The notes below the pieces were generated by a model that did not search any database, had not been told where the DNA came from, and saw only the letters and a program-made list of their open reading frames with translations. This document shows positions 9,304 through 19,753 of a DNA stretch of 64,000 nucleotides, piece after piece. Source of the DNA: Ensifer sp. IC4062 (GTDB taxonomy: Bacteria; Pseudomonadota; Alphaproteobacteria; Rhizobiales; Rhizobiaceae); NCBI RefSeq assembly GCF_020193575.1, contig NZ_JADYVD010000020.1:62001-126000 (forward strand). Direction: 5' to 3'. How positions within the stretch are numbered: the stretch's first letter is position 1; each line of letters opens with the position of its first letter. A program made the position numbers and the translations under genes.

Positions 9304-9440
9304 GGTGTCGGACGCTATGGCATCGCCACGAGGTGAAAACGCCTTTGATGGAAAAGATGCGTAGAACCAAAAAGGAGAGCGTCCATGTGCGTTTCGGGAC
9401 AACGTACGGCGCTCTGGGGTAGTGAGGGAAGCGTGCTGCA

Positions 9441-11333
9441 ATGACGTCAGGGGCGGACCTGCTACGGGTTGAGGGTCTGCGGATCACATTCTCAGTGCTC
9501 GGCGGCGAAGTCGAAGCCGTCAGAGGGGCGAATTTCAGGATTCTGCCAGGGAAGGTCACCGCGCTGGTCGGCGAGTCCGGATCCGGCAAGTCGGCGATCA
9601 GCCAGGCCATCATGGGCATTTTGCCGAGCGTTGCGAGTGTTGGCGGGCGAGTCTTGTTCAACGATCCGGCCGTCGCGGGCAGGCCTCAAGATCTGCTCTC
9701 GCTCGAGCCTGACGGGCGCGATATCCAGGCCATTCGCGGGGCGCGCATCAGCAAGATCTTCCAGGAGCCGATGACCTCGCTGTCGCCGCTCCACACGATC
9801 GGAAACCAGATTTCCGAAGTGCTGGCGACACACACCGATGCGGATAAGGAAGAGCGTAGAGCGAGGACCGAGCAGCTTCTGGGCTATGTCGGATTCTCCA
9901 ACCCGCCGCGCGCTTACGACATGTACCCGTTCGAGCTTTCCGGCGGGATGCGCCAGCGCGCCATGATCGCCATGGCGCTGATCTGTCGCCCGGCGCTCCT
10001 GATTGCCGATGAGCCGACAACCGCGCTCGATGTGACGGTGCAGGCGCAAATTCTCCAACTCCTGCGCGAGCTTCAGGCCAAGCTCAACATGGCCATGCTG
10101 TTGATCACGCACGACCTCGGCGTCGTCGCCAATATGGCGGACGAAGTCGTCGTCATCTATCACGGCGAGATCGTCGAGGCGGGGCCGGTCGATGCGATCT
10201 TCCGCAATCCCCAGCATCCCTATCTGAAGGGCCTGATGGCCGCCGTGCCGCACTTCGACATGAAGCCCGGCGAGAGGCTGAAGGCGCTGCGCGAGGTGCC
10301 GGTCAAGGCCGAAAACCTCCTTGGAAGTCGACCCGCGCGCAAGACCTCCAGCTCCGATGTTCTCATCTCCGTCCGTAACCTGTCGAAGACCTTCACCACC
10401 CGCAGCTCGGGCTGGTTCGGCGGCAATCACTCGTCTGAGCACCGCGCCGTCGACAATGTCAGCTTCGATATTCGCCGCGGCGAATGCCTCGGCCTCGTCG
10501 GCGAAAGCGGCTGCGGCAAGACGACGGTGAGTAAGATCCTGATGCGTGCGGTGACCCCGGACTCAGGGTCGATAACCTACGATGACGGTGGGAGGGCGGT
10601 CGACGTCCTGAAACTCGATGGCGCGGCGTTGAAAGAACTGCGTGCGAAAATCCAGATGGTCTTCCAAGACCCGGTCTCGTCGCTGTCGCCGCGCATGACG
10701 GTCAAGAACATTCTCAGTGAGCCGCTTGAGATCCATGGGCGTGGAACGCCGAAGTCGCGAATCGAAACCGTTCGTTCGCTGCTTCAGGCCGTCGGCCTCG
10801 ATCAGCGTTTCATCAACCGCTATCCGCACAGTTTCTCCGGCGGTCAGAGGCAGCGCATCGGTATCGCCCGCGCACTCGCGCTCGTTCCGGAACTCTTGAT
10901 CTGCGACGAGCCCGTTTCAGCGCTCGATGTCTCGGTGCAGGCCCAGATTCTCAACCTTCTTAAGGATTTGCAGAAGGAGCTGGGCCTGACGTCACTCTTC
11001 ATTTCGCACAATCTGGCGGTCGTGGACTACATGGCGGATCGGATCGCGGTGATGTGTGCCGGCCGGATCGTCGAGCTCGCGCCGCGTGAGGTGCTGATGC
11101 GCAATCCCGTGCACCCCTATACGAAGTCCTTGCTGGCGGCAGTGCCTTACCCCGACCTCGACCGGAAGCTCGATTTCGACGCCCTCCAGGCAAGCGGTGG
11201 ATCGGACAAGCGGCGGTGGGGCGCACAGTTCTGCGACGATGGCGCGGAAGACGCCCTCTTTCCCGCAAATCTCGGCGGCGATCATTTCGTCCTTGCCCGA
11301 AAGTCGGTGGATGCAAGGGAGCTGCGCCCATGA
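9441..11333 (+). CDS. Dual-ATPase ABC transporter ATP-binding protein (YejF-like)
   Basis: A 630-residue fused pair of ABC ATPases powering an oligopeptide/oligomer importer. Domain 1 has Walker [12 protein letters not shown] (about residues 42-52), signature [12 protein letters not shown] and Walker [13 protein letters not shown]. Domain 2 has [23 protein letters not shown] and [12 protein letters not shown]. All catalytic motifs are intact. Both halves end with the C-terminal oligopeptide-transporter extension ([15 protein letters not shown] and [15 protein letters not shown]), placing it in the Dpp/Opp/Yej family. It is first in a four-gene run; its TGA overlaps the ATG of the binding-protein gene. 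Substrates of Yej-type systems include peptides and peptide-like antibiotics; the substrate here is unknown. Confidence 0.93.
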   Translation: MTSGADLLRVEGLRITFSVLGGEVEAVRGANFRILPGKVTALVGESGSGKSAISQAIMGILPSVASVGGRVLFNDPAVAGRPQDLLSLEPDGRDIQAIRGARISKIFQEPMTSLSPLHTIGNQISEVLATHTDADKEERRARTEQLLGYVGFSNPPRAYDMYPFELSGGMRQRAMIAMALICRPALLIADEPTTALDVTVQAQILQLLRELQAKLNMAMLLITHDLGVVANMADEVVVIYHGEIVEAGPVDAIFRNPQHPYLKGLMAAVPHFDMKPGERLKALREVPVKAENLLGSRPARKTSSSDVLISVRNLSKTFTTRSSGWFGGNHSSEHRAVDNVSFDIRRGECLGLVGESGCGKTTVSKILMRAVTPDSGSITYDDGGRAVDVLKLDGAALKELRAKIQMVFQDPVSSLSPRMTVKNILSEPLEIHGRGTPKSRIETVRSLLQAVGLDQRFINRYPHSFSGGQRQRIGIARALALVPELLICDEPVSALDVSVQAQILNLLKDLQKELGLTSLFISHNLAVVDYMADRIAVMCAGRIVELAPREVLMRNPVHPYTKSLLAAVPYPDLDRKLDFDALQASGGSDKRRWGAQFCDDGAEDALFPANLGGDHFVLARKSVDARELRP

Positions 11334-13231
11334 TCACCCGGAGAACCGCGCTGGCGATGCTGGCTTCCACTGTTCTGCCGCCGCGGCTGCTTGCGGCGGG
11401 AAGCGAGGCCGAGGTGCTCGCGCCGCTGGTTGCGGAAGGCAAACTTCCTCCGCTCAACGAGCGGCTACCGAAAACGCCACGCGTGATCAATGTCGCGGCC
11501 AGGGGGCGCACGCCCGGTAAGCATGGCGGCGTGATCCGAAGCCTCATCGGCAGCGCCAAGGACATCCGGCTGATGACGGTCTACGGCTATTGCCGGCTGG
11601 TCGGCTACGACGAGCAGCTGAACCTTCAGGCCGACGTTCTCGAAAGCTACGAAACGGTCGAGGACCGCATCTTCACCCTGCGCCTGCGCGAGGGGCATAA
11701 ATGGTCGGATGGCACGCCGCTTACAACAGAAGACTTCCGCTACTGCTGGGAGGATGTGCTGCTGAACGAGGACCTCACTCCGGCGGGTCTCCCAACGGCG
11801 CTGGTCATGGATGGCGAGGCGGGCAAGTTCGAGATCATCGACGAGCGCACACTGCGTTATTCCTGGACGATGCCGAACCCGGATTTCCTGCAGAAGCTTG
11901 CCGCTCCGCAGCCGCTGGTCATCGTGATGCCGTCGGCCTATCTCAAGCAGTTCCACAAGAAGTACCAGGACGAGGACAAGCTCAAGGCAAAGATGAAGGA
12001 AGAGCGGGTCAAGAAGTGGAGCCAACTGCACATGCGCATGGCACGCTCCTATCGCCCGGAAAACCCCGATTTGCCGACCCTCGATCCCTGGCGGAACACC
12101 ACACCGCTTCCCGCCGAGCAGTTCATCTTCGAGCGCAATCCGTATTTCCACCGGGTCGACGAAAACGGCCTGCAATTGCCCTACATCGACAAGTTCGTGC
12201 TGAGCGTCAGTTCGTCCTCGCTCATCCCGGCGAAAACGGGCACGGGCGAAAGCGATCTCCAGGCGGCGGGCATCGATTTCGTCGACTACACCTTCCTGAA
12301 GGATGCGGAGAAGCGCTATCCGATAAAGGTCAAGCTGTGGAAGAAGACGCAGGGATCGCGTCTGGCGCTGCTTCCCAATCTCAACGCTTCCGATCCGGTC
12401 TGGCGTCCGCTGCTGCAGGATGTCCGCGTCAGGCGGGCCCTGTCGCTGGCGATTGACCGGCGCGAAATCAACATGGCGGTATTCTATGGTTTGACCAAGG
12501 AGAGCGCCGATACCGTGCTGCCGGATAGTCCGCTCTTCCGTCCCGAATTCGCAAACGCGTGGGTCGCCTATGATCCGGACCAGGCCAACAGCCTGCTGGA
12601 CGCTGCGGGCCTGGCGAAGCGCGGCAGCGATGGGATCCGCATCCTGCCGGATGGACGGGCGGCGCAGATCGTCGTCGAAACGGCGGGCGAAAGCACACTT
12701 GAAACCGATGTTCTGCAACTGATAACCGACTATTGGCAGAAGATCGGCATTTCGCTCTTCATCCGTACTTCCCAGCGCGACACCTTCCGCAGCCGCGCGG
12801 TCGGCGGCGAGATCATCATGTCCATGTGGTTCGGCATCGACAACGGCGTTCCGACCGCGGACATGAACCCGGGCCAGCTTGCACCGACGGCTGACGATCA
12901 ATTGCAGTGGCCGGTCTGGGGACTGAACTACCTGTCGCACGGCGAAATGGGCGAGGCGCCGCAGCTTCCGCCTGTGGTCGAGCTTCTCGACTTGCTCAAG
13001 CGCTGGCGGCATTCGAGCACCGACGCGGAGCGGACGGAAATCTGGAAATCGATGCTGTCGATCTACACCGATCAGGTCTTCTCGATCGGCCTCGTCAATG
13101 CATCGCTGCAGCCGATCGTCGTCTCCTCGAAGCTTCGCAATGTGCCGGAAGAGGCGCTCTACGGCTTCGACCCGACGAGCTATTTCGGCGTGTACAATCC
13201 CGATACCTTCTGGCTTGAACAGGACACGTGA
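11330..13231 (+). CDS. ABC transporter substrate-binding protein, family 5 (YejA-like)
   Basis: A 633-residue periplasmic solute-binding protein. I start it at ATG 11330, which forms an ATGA overlap with the preceding ATPase stop and gives a signal peptide [24 protein letters not shown] with a twin-arginine-like pair. Features of the family-5 (DppA/OppA/YejA) fold are [20 protein letters not shown], the repeated [19 protein letters not shown] segment and [17 protein letters not shown]. Length matches the long YejA group. It delivers ligand to the two permeases encoded immediately downstream. Two bases separate it from the next start. The ligand cannot be deduced; the glycan genes around it make an oligosaccharide or glycopeptide possible. 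Confidence 0.9.
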   Translation: MITRRTALAMLASTVLPPRLLAAGSEAEVLAPLVAEGKLPPLNERLPKTPRVINVAARGRTPGKHGGVIRSLIGSAKDIRLMTVYGYCRLVGYDEQLNLQADVLESYETVEDRIFTLRLREGHKWSDGTPLTTEDFRYCWEDVLLNEDLTPAGLPTALVMDGEAGKFEIIDERTLRYSWTMPNPDFLQKLAAPQPLVIVMPSAYLKQFHKKYQDEDKLKAKMKEERVKKWSQLHMRMARSYRPENPDLPTLDPWRNTTPLPAEQFIFERNPYFHRVDENGLQLPYIDKFVLSVSSSSLIPAKTGTGESDLQAAGIDFVDYTFLKDAEKRYPIKVKLWKKTQGSRLALLPNLNASDPVWRPLLQDVRVRRALSLAIDRREINMAVFYGLTKESADTVLPDSPLFRPEFANAWVAYDPDQANSLLDAAGLAKRGSDGIRILPDGRAAQIVVETAGESTLETDVLQLITDYWQKIGISLFIRTSQRDTFRSRAVGGEIIMSMWFGIDNGVPTADMNPGQLAPTADDQLQWPVWGLNYLSHGEMGEAPQLPPVVELLDLLKRWRHSSTDAERTEIWKSMLSIYTDQVFSIGLVNASLQPIVVSSKLRNVPEEALYGFDPTSYFGVYNPDTFWLEQDT

Positions 13232-13232
13232 G

Positions 13233-14231
13233 ATGCTGCGATACATTCTCTGGCGTGTTGCGGCGATGGTCCCGACCCTCCTCATCATCTCCGCGCTGGT
13301 GTTCGCCATCATCGAACTGCCGCCAGGAGACTATTTCGAGAGCTACGTCGCCGAGATCAGGGCGCAGGGCGAAGGCGTCAACATGGAGCAGATCGAAGCC
13401 CTGCGAAAAGAATACGGCTTCGATCAACCGGCGTTGCTGCGCTACATCTACTGGGTCGGCGGCATGCTGCAGGGCGATTTCGGCTATTCGTTCGAATATG
13501 AACTGCCGGTGAGTGAGGTCGTCGGAGACCGGCTGTGGCTGACGATCCTTGTCTCCTTCTTCACCATTATGCTGACTTGGATCATCGCCTTTCCAATCGG
13601 CATCTATGCCGCGACGCACCAATACAGCTGGGGCGATTACGGGCTGTCGCTGATTGGTCTCATCGGCATCGCCGTGCCGAACTTCATGCTGGCGCTGATT
13701 CTCATGTATTTCGCCAATATCTGGTTCGGCACCTCGATCGGCCATCTTATGGACCAGCAATATCTTAACGAGCCGATGAGCTGGGCGAAGGCCAGGTCCA
13801 TGCTCGAGCACATGTGGATACCGGTAATTATCATAGGTGCGGCCGGGACGGCTGGCATGATCCGCCGCCTCCGGGCCAACCTGCTCGACGAGCTTCAGAA
13901 GCAATATGTCGTGACGGCGAGAGCGAAGGGGCTCTCGCCCACCAGGACCCTGCTCAAATACCCGTTGCGCATGGCGCTCAACTTCTTCATCTCCGACATC
14001 GGTTCGATCCTGCCGGCGATCATCTCCGGTGCGGAAATCACTGCGATCGTCCTTTCGCTTGAAACGACCGGACCGATGTTGATCAAGGCGCTGCAGAGCC
14101 AGGATATGTACCTCGCCGGTTCGTTCCTGATGTTTCTCGCGTTTCTCACGGTCATTGGCGTACTGATATCCGATCTGGCGCTCGCCGTTCTCGATCCCAG
14201 AATCCGTCTGCAAGGCAGGAGCACGAAGTGA
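13233..14231 (+). CDS. ABC transporter permease (YejB/DppB-like)
   Basis: A 332-residue inner-membrane permease. It begins MLRYILWRVAAMVPTLLIISALVF, the conserved first helix of DppB-type permeases, and continues with further hydrophobic segments around LVSFFTIMLTWIIAFPIGIYA and LIGLIGIAVPNFMLALILMYF. The cytoplasmic coupling loop is VVTARAKGLSPTRTLLKYPLR (matching the EAA motif region, A-R-A-K-G-L). Start ATG 13233 follows the binding-protein stop by one base; an open frame upstream of it is only the shadow of that gene. The stop overlaps the GTG of the second permease (GTGA), so the two subunits are coupled and should pair as a heterodimer. Confidence 0.92.
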   Translation: MLRYILWRVAAMVPTLLIISALVFAIIELPPGDYFESYVAEIRAQGEGVNMEQIEALRKEYGFDQPALLRYIYWVGGMLQGDFGYSFEYELPVSEVVGDRLWLTILVSFFTIMLTWIIAFPIGIYAATHQYSWGDYGLSLIGLIGIAVPNFMLALILMYFANIWFGTSIGHLMDQQYLNEPMSWAKARSMLEHMWIPVIIIGAAGTAGMIRRLRANLLDELQKQYVVTARAKGLSPTRTLLKYPLRMALNFFISDIGSILPAIISGAEITAIVLSLETTGPMLIKALQSQDMYLAGSFLMFLAFLTVIGVLISDLALAVLDPRIRLQGRSTK

Positions 14232-15403
14232 CGTCACCGATTCCGGCGCCCGGCGAACCCCTGCCGCATTATGTATCGACCGCCCCGTTCGATCCCTATT
14301 CCGTCGAGGTGATGACGGAGGAGCAGGTGCGCGTGAACCAGGCGTCGCAGCTGCGCCTGATGTGGTGGAAGTTCAAGCGGCACAAGGTGGCGCTCGCCTC
14401 CGGCATTTTCCTGGCGGCCCTCTACGTCATGATTCTCTTTTGCGAGTTTCTGGCGCCGTACAATCTGCACACGCGCAACGTCGATTTCATCTACGCGCCG
14501 CCGCAGACTGTCCGTCTTTTTCATGAGGGCTCATTTGTCGGCCCGTTCGTCTATGGCCGAACGATGACGCTGGATATGGCAACGCTGAGGCGGAACTATG
14601 CCGACAATCCCTCGGACATCCAGCGGATCCGCTTCTTCTGCCGCGGCGACAGTTATCGTTTCTGGGGACTTTTCGAGAGCAACTTGCATCTCGTCTGTCC
14701 CGCAGAGGGCGGTCAGCTCTTCCTCCTCGGCACCGACAGGCTCGGACGCGACGTGCTGTCGCGTATCATCTACGGCGCGCGGATTTCACTGACGATTGGC
14801 CTTCTCGGCATAACCGTCAGCTTCGTGCTTGGCATCGTCATCGGCGGGCTCGCCGGCTATCACGGCGGCGTTTTCGATCTGCTGGTCCAGAGATTGATCG
14901 AGGTGCTCCAGTCGATTCCGAGCATTCCGCTGTGGCTGTCTCTTGCGGCGATCATGCCGGCCACATGGAGCCCGCTCCTTATTTATCTCGGGATCACCGT
15001 GATTCTGGGGCTTCTCGACTGGACTGGCCTTGCGCGGGCCGTCCGTTCGAAGCTGCTTGCACTGCGCGAGGAGGACTATGTCCTTGCGGCCCAACTGATG
15101 GGCGCGAAAAGCGGTCGCATCATCGGACGCCATCTGGTGCCGGGATTCATGTCCCATCTTATTGCAACAGCAACGATCTCCATCCCCGGCATGATCCTCG
15201 GCGAGACCGCGCTGAGCTTCCTCGGGTTGGGACTGCGCCCGCCGATAACGAGCTGGGGCATCCTGCTGACTGAGGCAAAGAGTGTCAGCGTCATTGCTTT
15301 CTATCCCTGGCTGCTGTTTCCGACCATACCAGTCATTCTTGTGATTTTGGCGTTCAACTTCCTGGGAGATGGGTTGCGCGACGCCGCCGATCCCTACAAA
15401 TAA
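14228..15403 (+). CDS. ABC transporter permease (YejE/DppC-like)
   Basis: A 391-residue second permease of the importer. After a cytoplasmic N-terminus (about 50 residues) comes the first helix ASGIFLAALYVMILFCEFL. A large periplasmic insertion follows (about 80-165, including FLLGTDRLGRDVLSRIIYGAR, a hallmark of DppC/YejE), then the core helices and the EAA-type loop YVLAAQLMGAKSGRIIGRHLVP. It starts at GTG 14228, overlapping the previous stop by four bases, which is typical translational coupling. It completes the F-A-B-E set; no dedicated regulator is adjacent. Confidence 0.92.
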   Translation: MTSPIPAPGEPLPHYVSTAPFDPYSVEVMTEEQVRVNQASQLRLMWWKFKRHKVALASGIFLAALYVMILFCEFLAPYNLHTRNVDFIYAPPQTVRLFHEGSFVGPFVYGRTMTLDMATLRRNYADNPSDIQRIRFFCRGDSYRFWGLFESNLHLVCPAEGGQLFLLGTDRLGRDVLSRIIYGARISLTIGLLGITVSFVLGIVIGGLAGYHGGVFDLLVQRLIEVLQSIPSIPLWLSLAAIMPATWSPLLIYLGITVILGLLDWTGLARAVRSKLLALREEDYVLAAQLMGAKSGRIIGRHLVPGFMSHLIATATISIPGMILGETALSFLGLGLRPPITSWGILLTEAKSVSVIAFYPWLLFPTIPVILVILAFNFLGDGLRDAADPYK

Positions 15404-15480
15404 GGCCGGCACTTCCTTTGACTGCCCGCGGGCGCTGCATCCCGTTGTAGCCCTTTTATAGTGAGCGAAAGGTTCTTCGC

Positions 15481-16695
15481 ATGGTACGGCGTTTCGAGGA
15501 TGCCCGGATCCTCATGTACAGCCACGACACCTTCGGCCTGGGTCATCTGCGGCGCTGTCGGACGATCGCGCATGCGCTCGTGGAGGACTACAGCGGCTTG
15601 CAGGTCCTGATCATCTCCGGCGCGACGATCGCCGGCGCTTTCGATTATCGTGCGCGCGTCGATTTCGTGAAGATTCCGAGCGTCATCAAACTCAGAAACG
15701 GTGAGTACACCTCGCTCGACCGGCATATCGAATTGCACGAGACGCTGAAGATGCGCCAGTCGATCATCCGTTCGACGGCCGAGACGTTCAAGCCGGACAT
15801 CTTCATCGTCGACAAGGAGCCCATGGGCTTGCGCGGCGAGGTCGAGGATACGCTCACCTATCTGAAGACCCACGGGACGAAGTTGGTGCTTGGGCTTCGC
15901 GAGATCATGGACGCACCGCATCTGCTCGAGGTCGAATGGAAGCGGCGCGACACCATGCGCAAGATCGAGCAGTTCTACGATACGATCTGGGTCTATGGTC
16001 CGCCGGATTTTTACGATCCGCTGGTCGGCCTTGAGGTACCTGCGGCAGTGCGCGAGCGGATGAACTTCGTAGGTTTCCTGCAACGAAGCGTTCCGCATGA
16101 CGGATTGCCCGACCACAGGCCGGAGGGCGACTATATCCTCGTCACCACCGGGGGCGGCGGCGACGGCGCCGACCTCATTCATGATGTGATCCACGCCTAT
16201 CAGCAGGACCCCGACCTGACGCACAACGCCCTCGTGGTGCTTGGGCCCTACATGCCGGCCAAGCAGCGCAACAAGCTGATCAAGAAGGGCGGTCGCATTC
16301 CGTTCATCAAGATGATCGAGTTCGACAATCGCATGGAGGAACTGATCGCCGGCGCGAGAGGGGTTGTCTCGATGGGCGGCTATAACACCTACTGCGAGAT
16401 TCTCTCCTTCGACAAGCCGGCCCTGATCGTGCCGCGTCTCGAGCCGCGGGAGGAGCAGTTGATCCGGGCTCGACGCGCGTCCGACCTTGGCCTCGTCGAG
16501 ATGCTGCTTCCCCATGAGGCCGAAGATCCGCTGCGGTTTGCGGCCGCGTTGAAGGCTTTGCCGGGGCGCGCCCCGCCATCGCGCGCTGCTAATGGCTTGA
16601 GGCTGGAAGGCCTTGTCCACATCTCCGAGCTTGTCGGCGGCTGGCTCGATCACAGATCGAAAGAGCACCTGAGCATCGTGAAGCAGTCGAGCTGA
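15481..16695 (+). CDS. Glycosyltransferase, GT-B fold (MurG/GT28-like)
   Basis: A 404-residue GT-B type transferase. The N-terminus ILMYSHDTFGLGHLRRCRTIAHAL contains the G-x-G-H-L-x-R motif seen in MurG-like and related glycosyltransferases. The C-terminal half has the Gly-rich loop ILVTTGGGGDGADLI and the donor-site segment GVVSMGGYNTYCEILSFDKPALIVPR, with the SMGGYNT motif typical of GT28-like enzymes. It is the first of three consecutive glycosyltransferases and shares its architecture with the third (from 17944). It probably adds a sugar to a lipid-linked or soluble surface-glycan intermediate; donor and acceptor are unknown. Confidence 0.82.
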   Translation: MVRRFEDARILMYSHDTFGLGHLRRCRTIAHALVEDYSGLQVLIISGATIAGAFDYRARVDFVKIPSVIKLRNGEYTSLDRHIELHETLKMRQSIIRSTAETFKPDIFIVDKEPMGLRGEVEDTLTYLKTHGTKLVLGLREIMDAPHLLEVEWKRRDTMRKIEQFYDTIWVYGPPDFYDPLVGLEVPAAVRERMNFVGFLQRSVPHDGLPDHRPEGDYILVTTGGGGDGADLIHDVIHAYQQDPDLTHNALVVLGPYMPAKQRNKLIKKGGRIPFIKMIEFDNRMEELIAGARGVVSMGGYNTYCEILSFDKPALIVPRLEPREEQLIRARRASDLGLVEMLLPHEAEDPLRFAAALKALPGRAPPSRAANGLRLEGLVHISELVGGWLDHRSKEHLSIVKQSS

Positions 16696-16699
16696 GCCA

Positions 16700-17947
16700 G
16701 TGTCGCCAAATCGCAAGATTGCCGTCGTCCTGAAAGGCTATCCGCGCCTGTCGGAAACCTTCATTGCGCAGGAACTGCTCGGCCTCGAAAGGGCCGGGCA
16801 CGAGCTCGTTCTCGTCGCGCTCCGTCGTCCCACCGACGGCAAACGTCATCCCGTGCACGACGAGATCCGGGCGGACGTGCATTATTTGCCGGAATATCTG
16901 CATGAGGAGCCGTGGCGTGTGCTTCGCGCTGCGCTCCAATTGATGCCGAAAGCCGGCTTCTGGCGCGCGCTTCGCCCATTTCTTGCGGATCTCGTGCGCG
17001 ACCCGTCGCGCAACCGCTTTCGACGGTTCGGTCAGGCGCTGGTGCTGGTCGCCGAATGGCCGGGCGGAGCCACCTGGCTTCACGCGCATTTCATTCACAC
17101 GCCCGCTTCGGTGACCAACTATGCCAGCATTATCGCGGGCATTCCTTGGACCTGCTCCGCGCATGCCAAGGATATCTGGACGTCGGCCAACTGGGAGCTT
17201 TCCGGAAAGCTCGACCGCGCCCGCTGGACCGTTACCTGCACGCGGAGCGGCTTTGAGCATTTGCAAAGCCTGACGCCTGAGAAATCGTGCGTGCATCTGA
17301 GCTACCACGGCCTCGATCTCGATCGCTTCCCGGCCTTTGGCGGGCACCATTCCCGCCGCGACGGCTCCGACCCGGCCGATCCGGTGCGAATCGTCAGCGT
17401 CGGACGCGCCGTCGCGAAGAAGGGCTACGACGTCCTGCTGAAGGCCCTGTCGCTGCTGCCAGGCGATCTCAACTGGCGCTTCGACCATATCGGTGCAGGC
17501 GAACTGGCCGGCGACCTCAAGAAGCTTGCCACCCAGCTCGGTCTTGCTGAGCGGGTCCACTGGAAAGGCGCGCTCGACCAGACCGACGTGCTTCAGCACT
17601 ACCGCGACAGCGACATCTTCGCACTAGCGTGCCGGGTTGCGGCCAACGGTGATCGCGATGGTCTGCCCAACGTTTTGGTGGAAGCCTCGAGCCAGCGGCT
17701 GCCTTGCGTCTCGACATCCGTCTCGGGCGTTCCGGAATTGCTGACGGACTATGCGAACGGTCTCCTCGTGCCACCCGAAGACCCACGTGCGCTTGCCCTG
17801 GCGCTTGAACGGCTAGTCCGCGACCCGGATCTCAGGCGACAACTCGGCGCCGCGGCCGAAAAGCGCGTTCGCGCCGAGTTCGACCATCACTCGAGCGTCA
17901 CCCAACTTATCGGGCTCTTTCAAAGCGAGTGGAGCAAAGTCTCTTGA
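16700..17947 (+). CDS. Glycosyltransferase, GT4 family (WcaL-like)
   Basis: A 415-residue GT4 enzyme. IAVVLKGYPRLSETFIAQEL near the N-terminus is the characteristic opening of colanic-acid-type WcaL/AmsK transferases. WLHAHFIHTPASVTNYAS and CSAHAKDIW form the acceptor side. The C-terminal lobe has IVSVGRAVAKKGYDVLLKAL and DGLPNVLVEASSQRLPCVSTSVSGVPE with the usual E-x7 donor loop. It starts at GTG 16700, four bases after the preceding stop, and ends overlapping the next gene. It likely extends the same glycan as its neighbours. The sugar transferred cannot be stated. Confidence 0.88.
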   Translation: MSPNRKIAVVLKGYPRLSETFIAQELLGLERAGHELVLVALRRPTDGKRHPVHDEIRADVHYLPEYLHEEPWRVLRAALQLMPKAGFWRALRPFLADLVRDPSRNRFRRFGQALVLVAEWPGGATWLHAHFIHTPASVTNYASIIAGIPWTCSAHAKDIWTSANWELSGKLDRARWTVTCTRSGFEHLQSLTPEKSCVHLSYHGLDLDRFPAFGGHHSRRDGSDPADPVRIVSVGRAVAKKGYDVLLKALSLLPGDLNWRFDHIGAGELAGDLKKLATQLGLAERVHWKGALDQTDVLQHYRDSDIFALACRVAANGDRDGLPNVLVEASSQRLPCVSTSVSGVPELLTDYANGLLVPPEDPRALALALERLVRDPDLRRQLGAAAEKRVRAEFDHHSSVTQLIGLFQSEWSKVS

Positions 17948-19107
17948 GCAAGCATCGCGTCTTCTTCTACGTGCAGCATCTGCTCGGCATCGGGCATCTA
18001 GCGCGAGCGAGTCGTATCGCTAAAGCGTTGTCTGCAGACGGGTTCGACGTCACGATGGTGACGGGGGGCGCACCCGTTCCCGGGTTTCCCGGCGAGGGCC
18101 TGGCGACGATCGCGCTGCCCCCGGTAACAGCCGGCGACAAGGGTTTTTCCGGCCTGAGCGATGCCGACGGCAATCCGGTCACGGATGCGTTCCAGCAGCA
18201 CCGCAAGGACCTGTTGATCGAAGCCCTGCATGCGTCCAAGCCTGATGTCGTCATCATCGAAGCCTTCCCCTTCGGTCGCAGACAGATGCGGTTCGAGTTG
18301 CTGCCGCTGCTCGATGCCGTCGCGGCCATGCAGCCGCGGCCGCTGGTGGCGACCTCGCTACGCGATATCCTGCAGGAACGGGTCAAACCCGGCCGCGCCG
18401 AGGAGACCGTGGATTTAGTCAAGGCGCATTTCGATCTCGTGCTTGTCCACGGCGACCCGGCCTTTGCGCGTATCGAGGAGACCTTTCCGCTTGCGGGCAA
18501 AATCGCGGAAAAGGTCGCCTACACGGGTCTCGTTGCACCGCCGCCGCCAGCCGAAGCGAATGAGAAATTCGACATCGTGGTTTCGGCCGGTGGTGGTGCT
18601 GTCGGGAAGGACCTGATCAGTGCGGCCCTTGGCGCAGCAACGATGCTGCCGAAGGCGCTTCGCTGGTGCATCGTAACGGGGCCCAACCTGCCGCAGGGCG
18701 ATTTCGATGCCCTCGCCGCCGCAGCTCCCGACGGGGTCAGCCTCTTCCGCTTTCGCCAGGATTTTGCAGGCCTGCTCGCGGGCGCGCGGCTCTCAGTGTC
18801 CCAGGCAGGATATAACACCGTGTGCGACATCCTTCGCGCGGGCTGCGGCTCGCTGCTCATTCCCTTCACCGCGGGCGGCGAAACCGAGCAGAGCACACGC
18901 GCAGAGCGGCTCGAAAGGCTCGGCCTTGCGGGCGTTCTGCCAGAGGAAGGCATCACGTCCGACCAGCTCGCACGGGACATAGAGGCGATGCTTGCGCGGC
19001 CAAGGCCGGAGATTCCGCCGCTCGATCTCGCCGGCGCTGCCAGGACTGCGACGATCCTGAGGGAGCAGCTACGACAGCGGGAGTTCAGACCGTCCCGATC
19101 AGCATGA
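17944..19107 (+). CDS. Glycosyltransferase, GT28/MurG-like
   Basis: A GT-B transferase of about 387 residues. It opens KHRVFFYVQHLLGIGHLARASRIAKAL, again with G-I-G-H-L-x-R. It has a Gly-rich IVVSAGGGAVGKDLI loop and the donor segment LSVSQAGYNTVCDILRAGCGSLLIPF, the SQAGYNT motif matching its paralogue at 15481. Two starts are possible: GTG 17929 or TTG 17944. I prefer TTG 17944, which overlaps the previous stop as TTGA and has GGAG nine bases upstream. Together with the two preceding genes it forms a tight glycosyltransferase operon. Its 3' end overlaps a convergent methyltransferase by 23 bases. Confidence 0.82.
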   Translation: MSKHRVFFYVQHLLGIGHLARASRIAKALSADGFDVTMVTGGAPVPGFPGEGLATIALPPVTAGDKGFSGLSDADGNPVTDAFQQHRKDLLIEALHASKPDVVIIEAFPFGRRQMRFELLPLLDAVAAMQPRPLVATSLRDILQERVKPGRAEETVDLVKAHFDLVLVHGDPAFARIEETFPLAGKIAEKVAYTGLVAPPPPAEANEKFDIVVSAGGGAVGKDLISAALGAATMLPKALRWCIVTGPNLPQGDFDALAAAAPDGVSLFRFRQDFAGLLAGARLSVSQAGYNTVCDILRAGCGSLLIPFTAGGETEQSTRAERLERLGLAGVLPEEGITSDQLARDIEAMLARPRPEIPPLDLAGAARTATILREQLRQREFRPSRSA

Positions 19108-19753
19108 AGCGGTTGTAATTCTTCATCGGCAATGCGCCTGCGAAATCGAGCTTCGAAAGACCGGCCCGCGCCTGGAATTCCTCGAGCGAGGATACGCAGC
19201 TTATATGAGTCGGTTCGCTGAAGTAGTCGTTTGACTGCAGCAGGACGCGAGTGCCCGAAGGGACCAGGTCGAGCCAGAGCTTGAGATCGGCAATGTGTTC
19301 GCAACTCGTGTTGACAATCAGGTCGGCTCCGATTGTTCGATAGTCGAGAGCATGCATATCCGCCGTGATCGCGCGGAAACGGGCACCATGCGCTGAATTG
19401 AGCGTGCGTGCCACCTCCTCCACCGCCGGATCGATGTCGTAACTGTCGATGGCCCCAATGTCGAAGCGCGTGTCTTCGAAAAGCATCGCGGGCAGAATGC
19501 CGTACCAGCCGCCTAAAACCACAATCCGCTCGAAGGCCGAGCCGGCGCTTTCGAGCAGCTTGTCACGCGCCCAAATCTTGCAGCCGACCTGCTTGTAATT
19601 GAACGCGTTGGCGATGTCCGCATCCCGGTGCTTGGCAATCACCCTGCCGATGCCAGCGACCACCGCGCTGCCGGAATAGGCGGCGATCCCGCGCACGAGA
19701 TCATAGGCGTTCTCGTGCCAATCTTCGGGGGGAGTATGGGTGGCATGCATCAT
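19085..19753 (-). CDS. SAM-dependent methyltransferase-like protein
   Basis: A protein of about 222 residues with a class I methyltransferase-like fold. RIVVLGGWYGILPAMLF (about residues 60-76) is a degenerate nucleotide-binding motif I, IGAIDSYDIDPAVEEVARTLN is motif II with the acidic Asp, and DLIVNTSCEHIADLKLWLDLVPSGTRVLLQSNDY covers motifs III-IV. Start ATG 19753 is chosen because the upstream frame looks non-coding; no good ribosome-binding site is visible, so the start is uncertain. The substrate is unknown. Convergent overlap with the glycosyltransferase operon suggests a shared role in glycan decoration, which is inference. Confidence 0.65.
   Translation of the reverse strand: MMHATHTPPEDWHENAYDLVRGIAAYSGSAVVAGIGRVIAKHRDADIANAFNYKQVGCKIWARDKLLESAGSAFERIVVLGGWYGILPAMLFEDTRFDIGAIDSYDIDPAVEEVARTLNSAHGARFRAITADMHALDYRTIGADLIVNTSCEHIADLKLWLDLVPSGTRVLLQSNDYFSEPTHISCVSSLEEFQARAGLSKLDFAGALPMKNYNRFMLIGTV

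Noticed and set aside
11465-13312. 615-codon open frame on the minus strand opposite the YejA-like gene
   Set aside because: It is the antisense shadow of a GC-rich gene: His/Arg/Asp-rich, without domain motifs, while the plus strand shows a clear binding protein.
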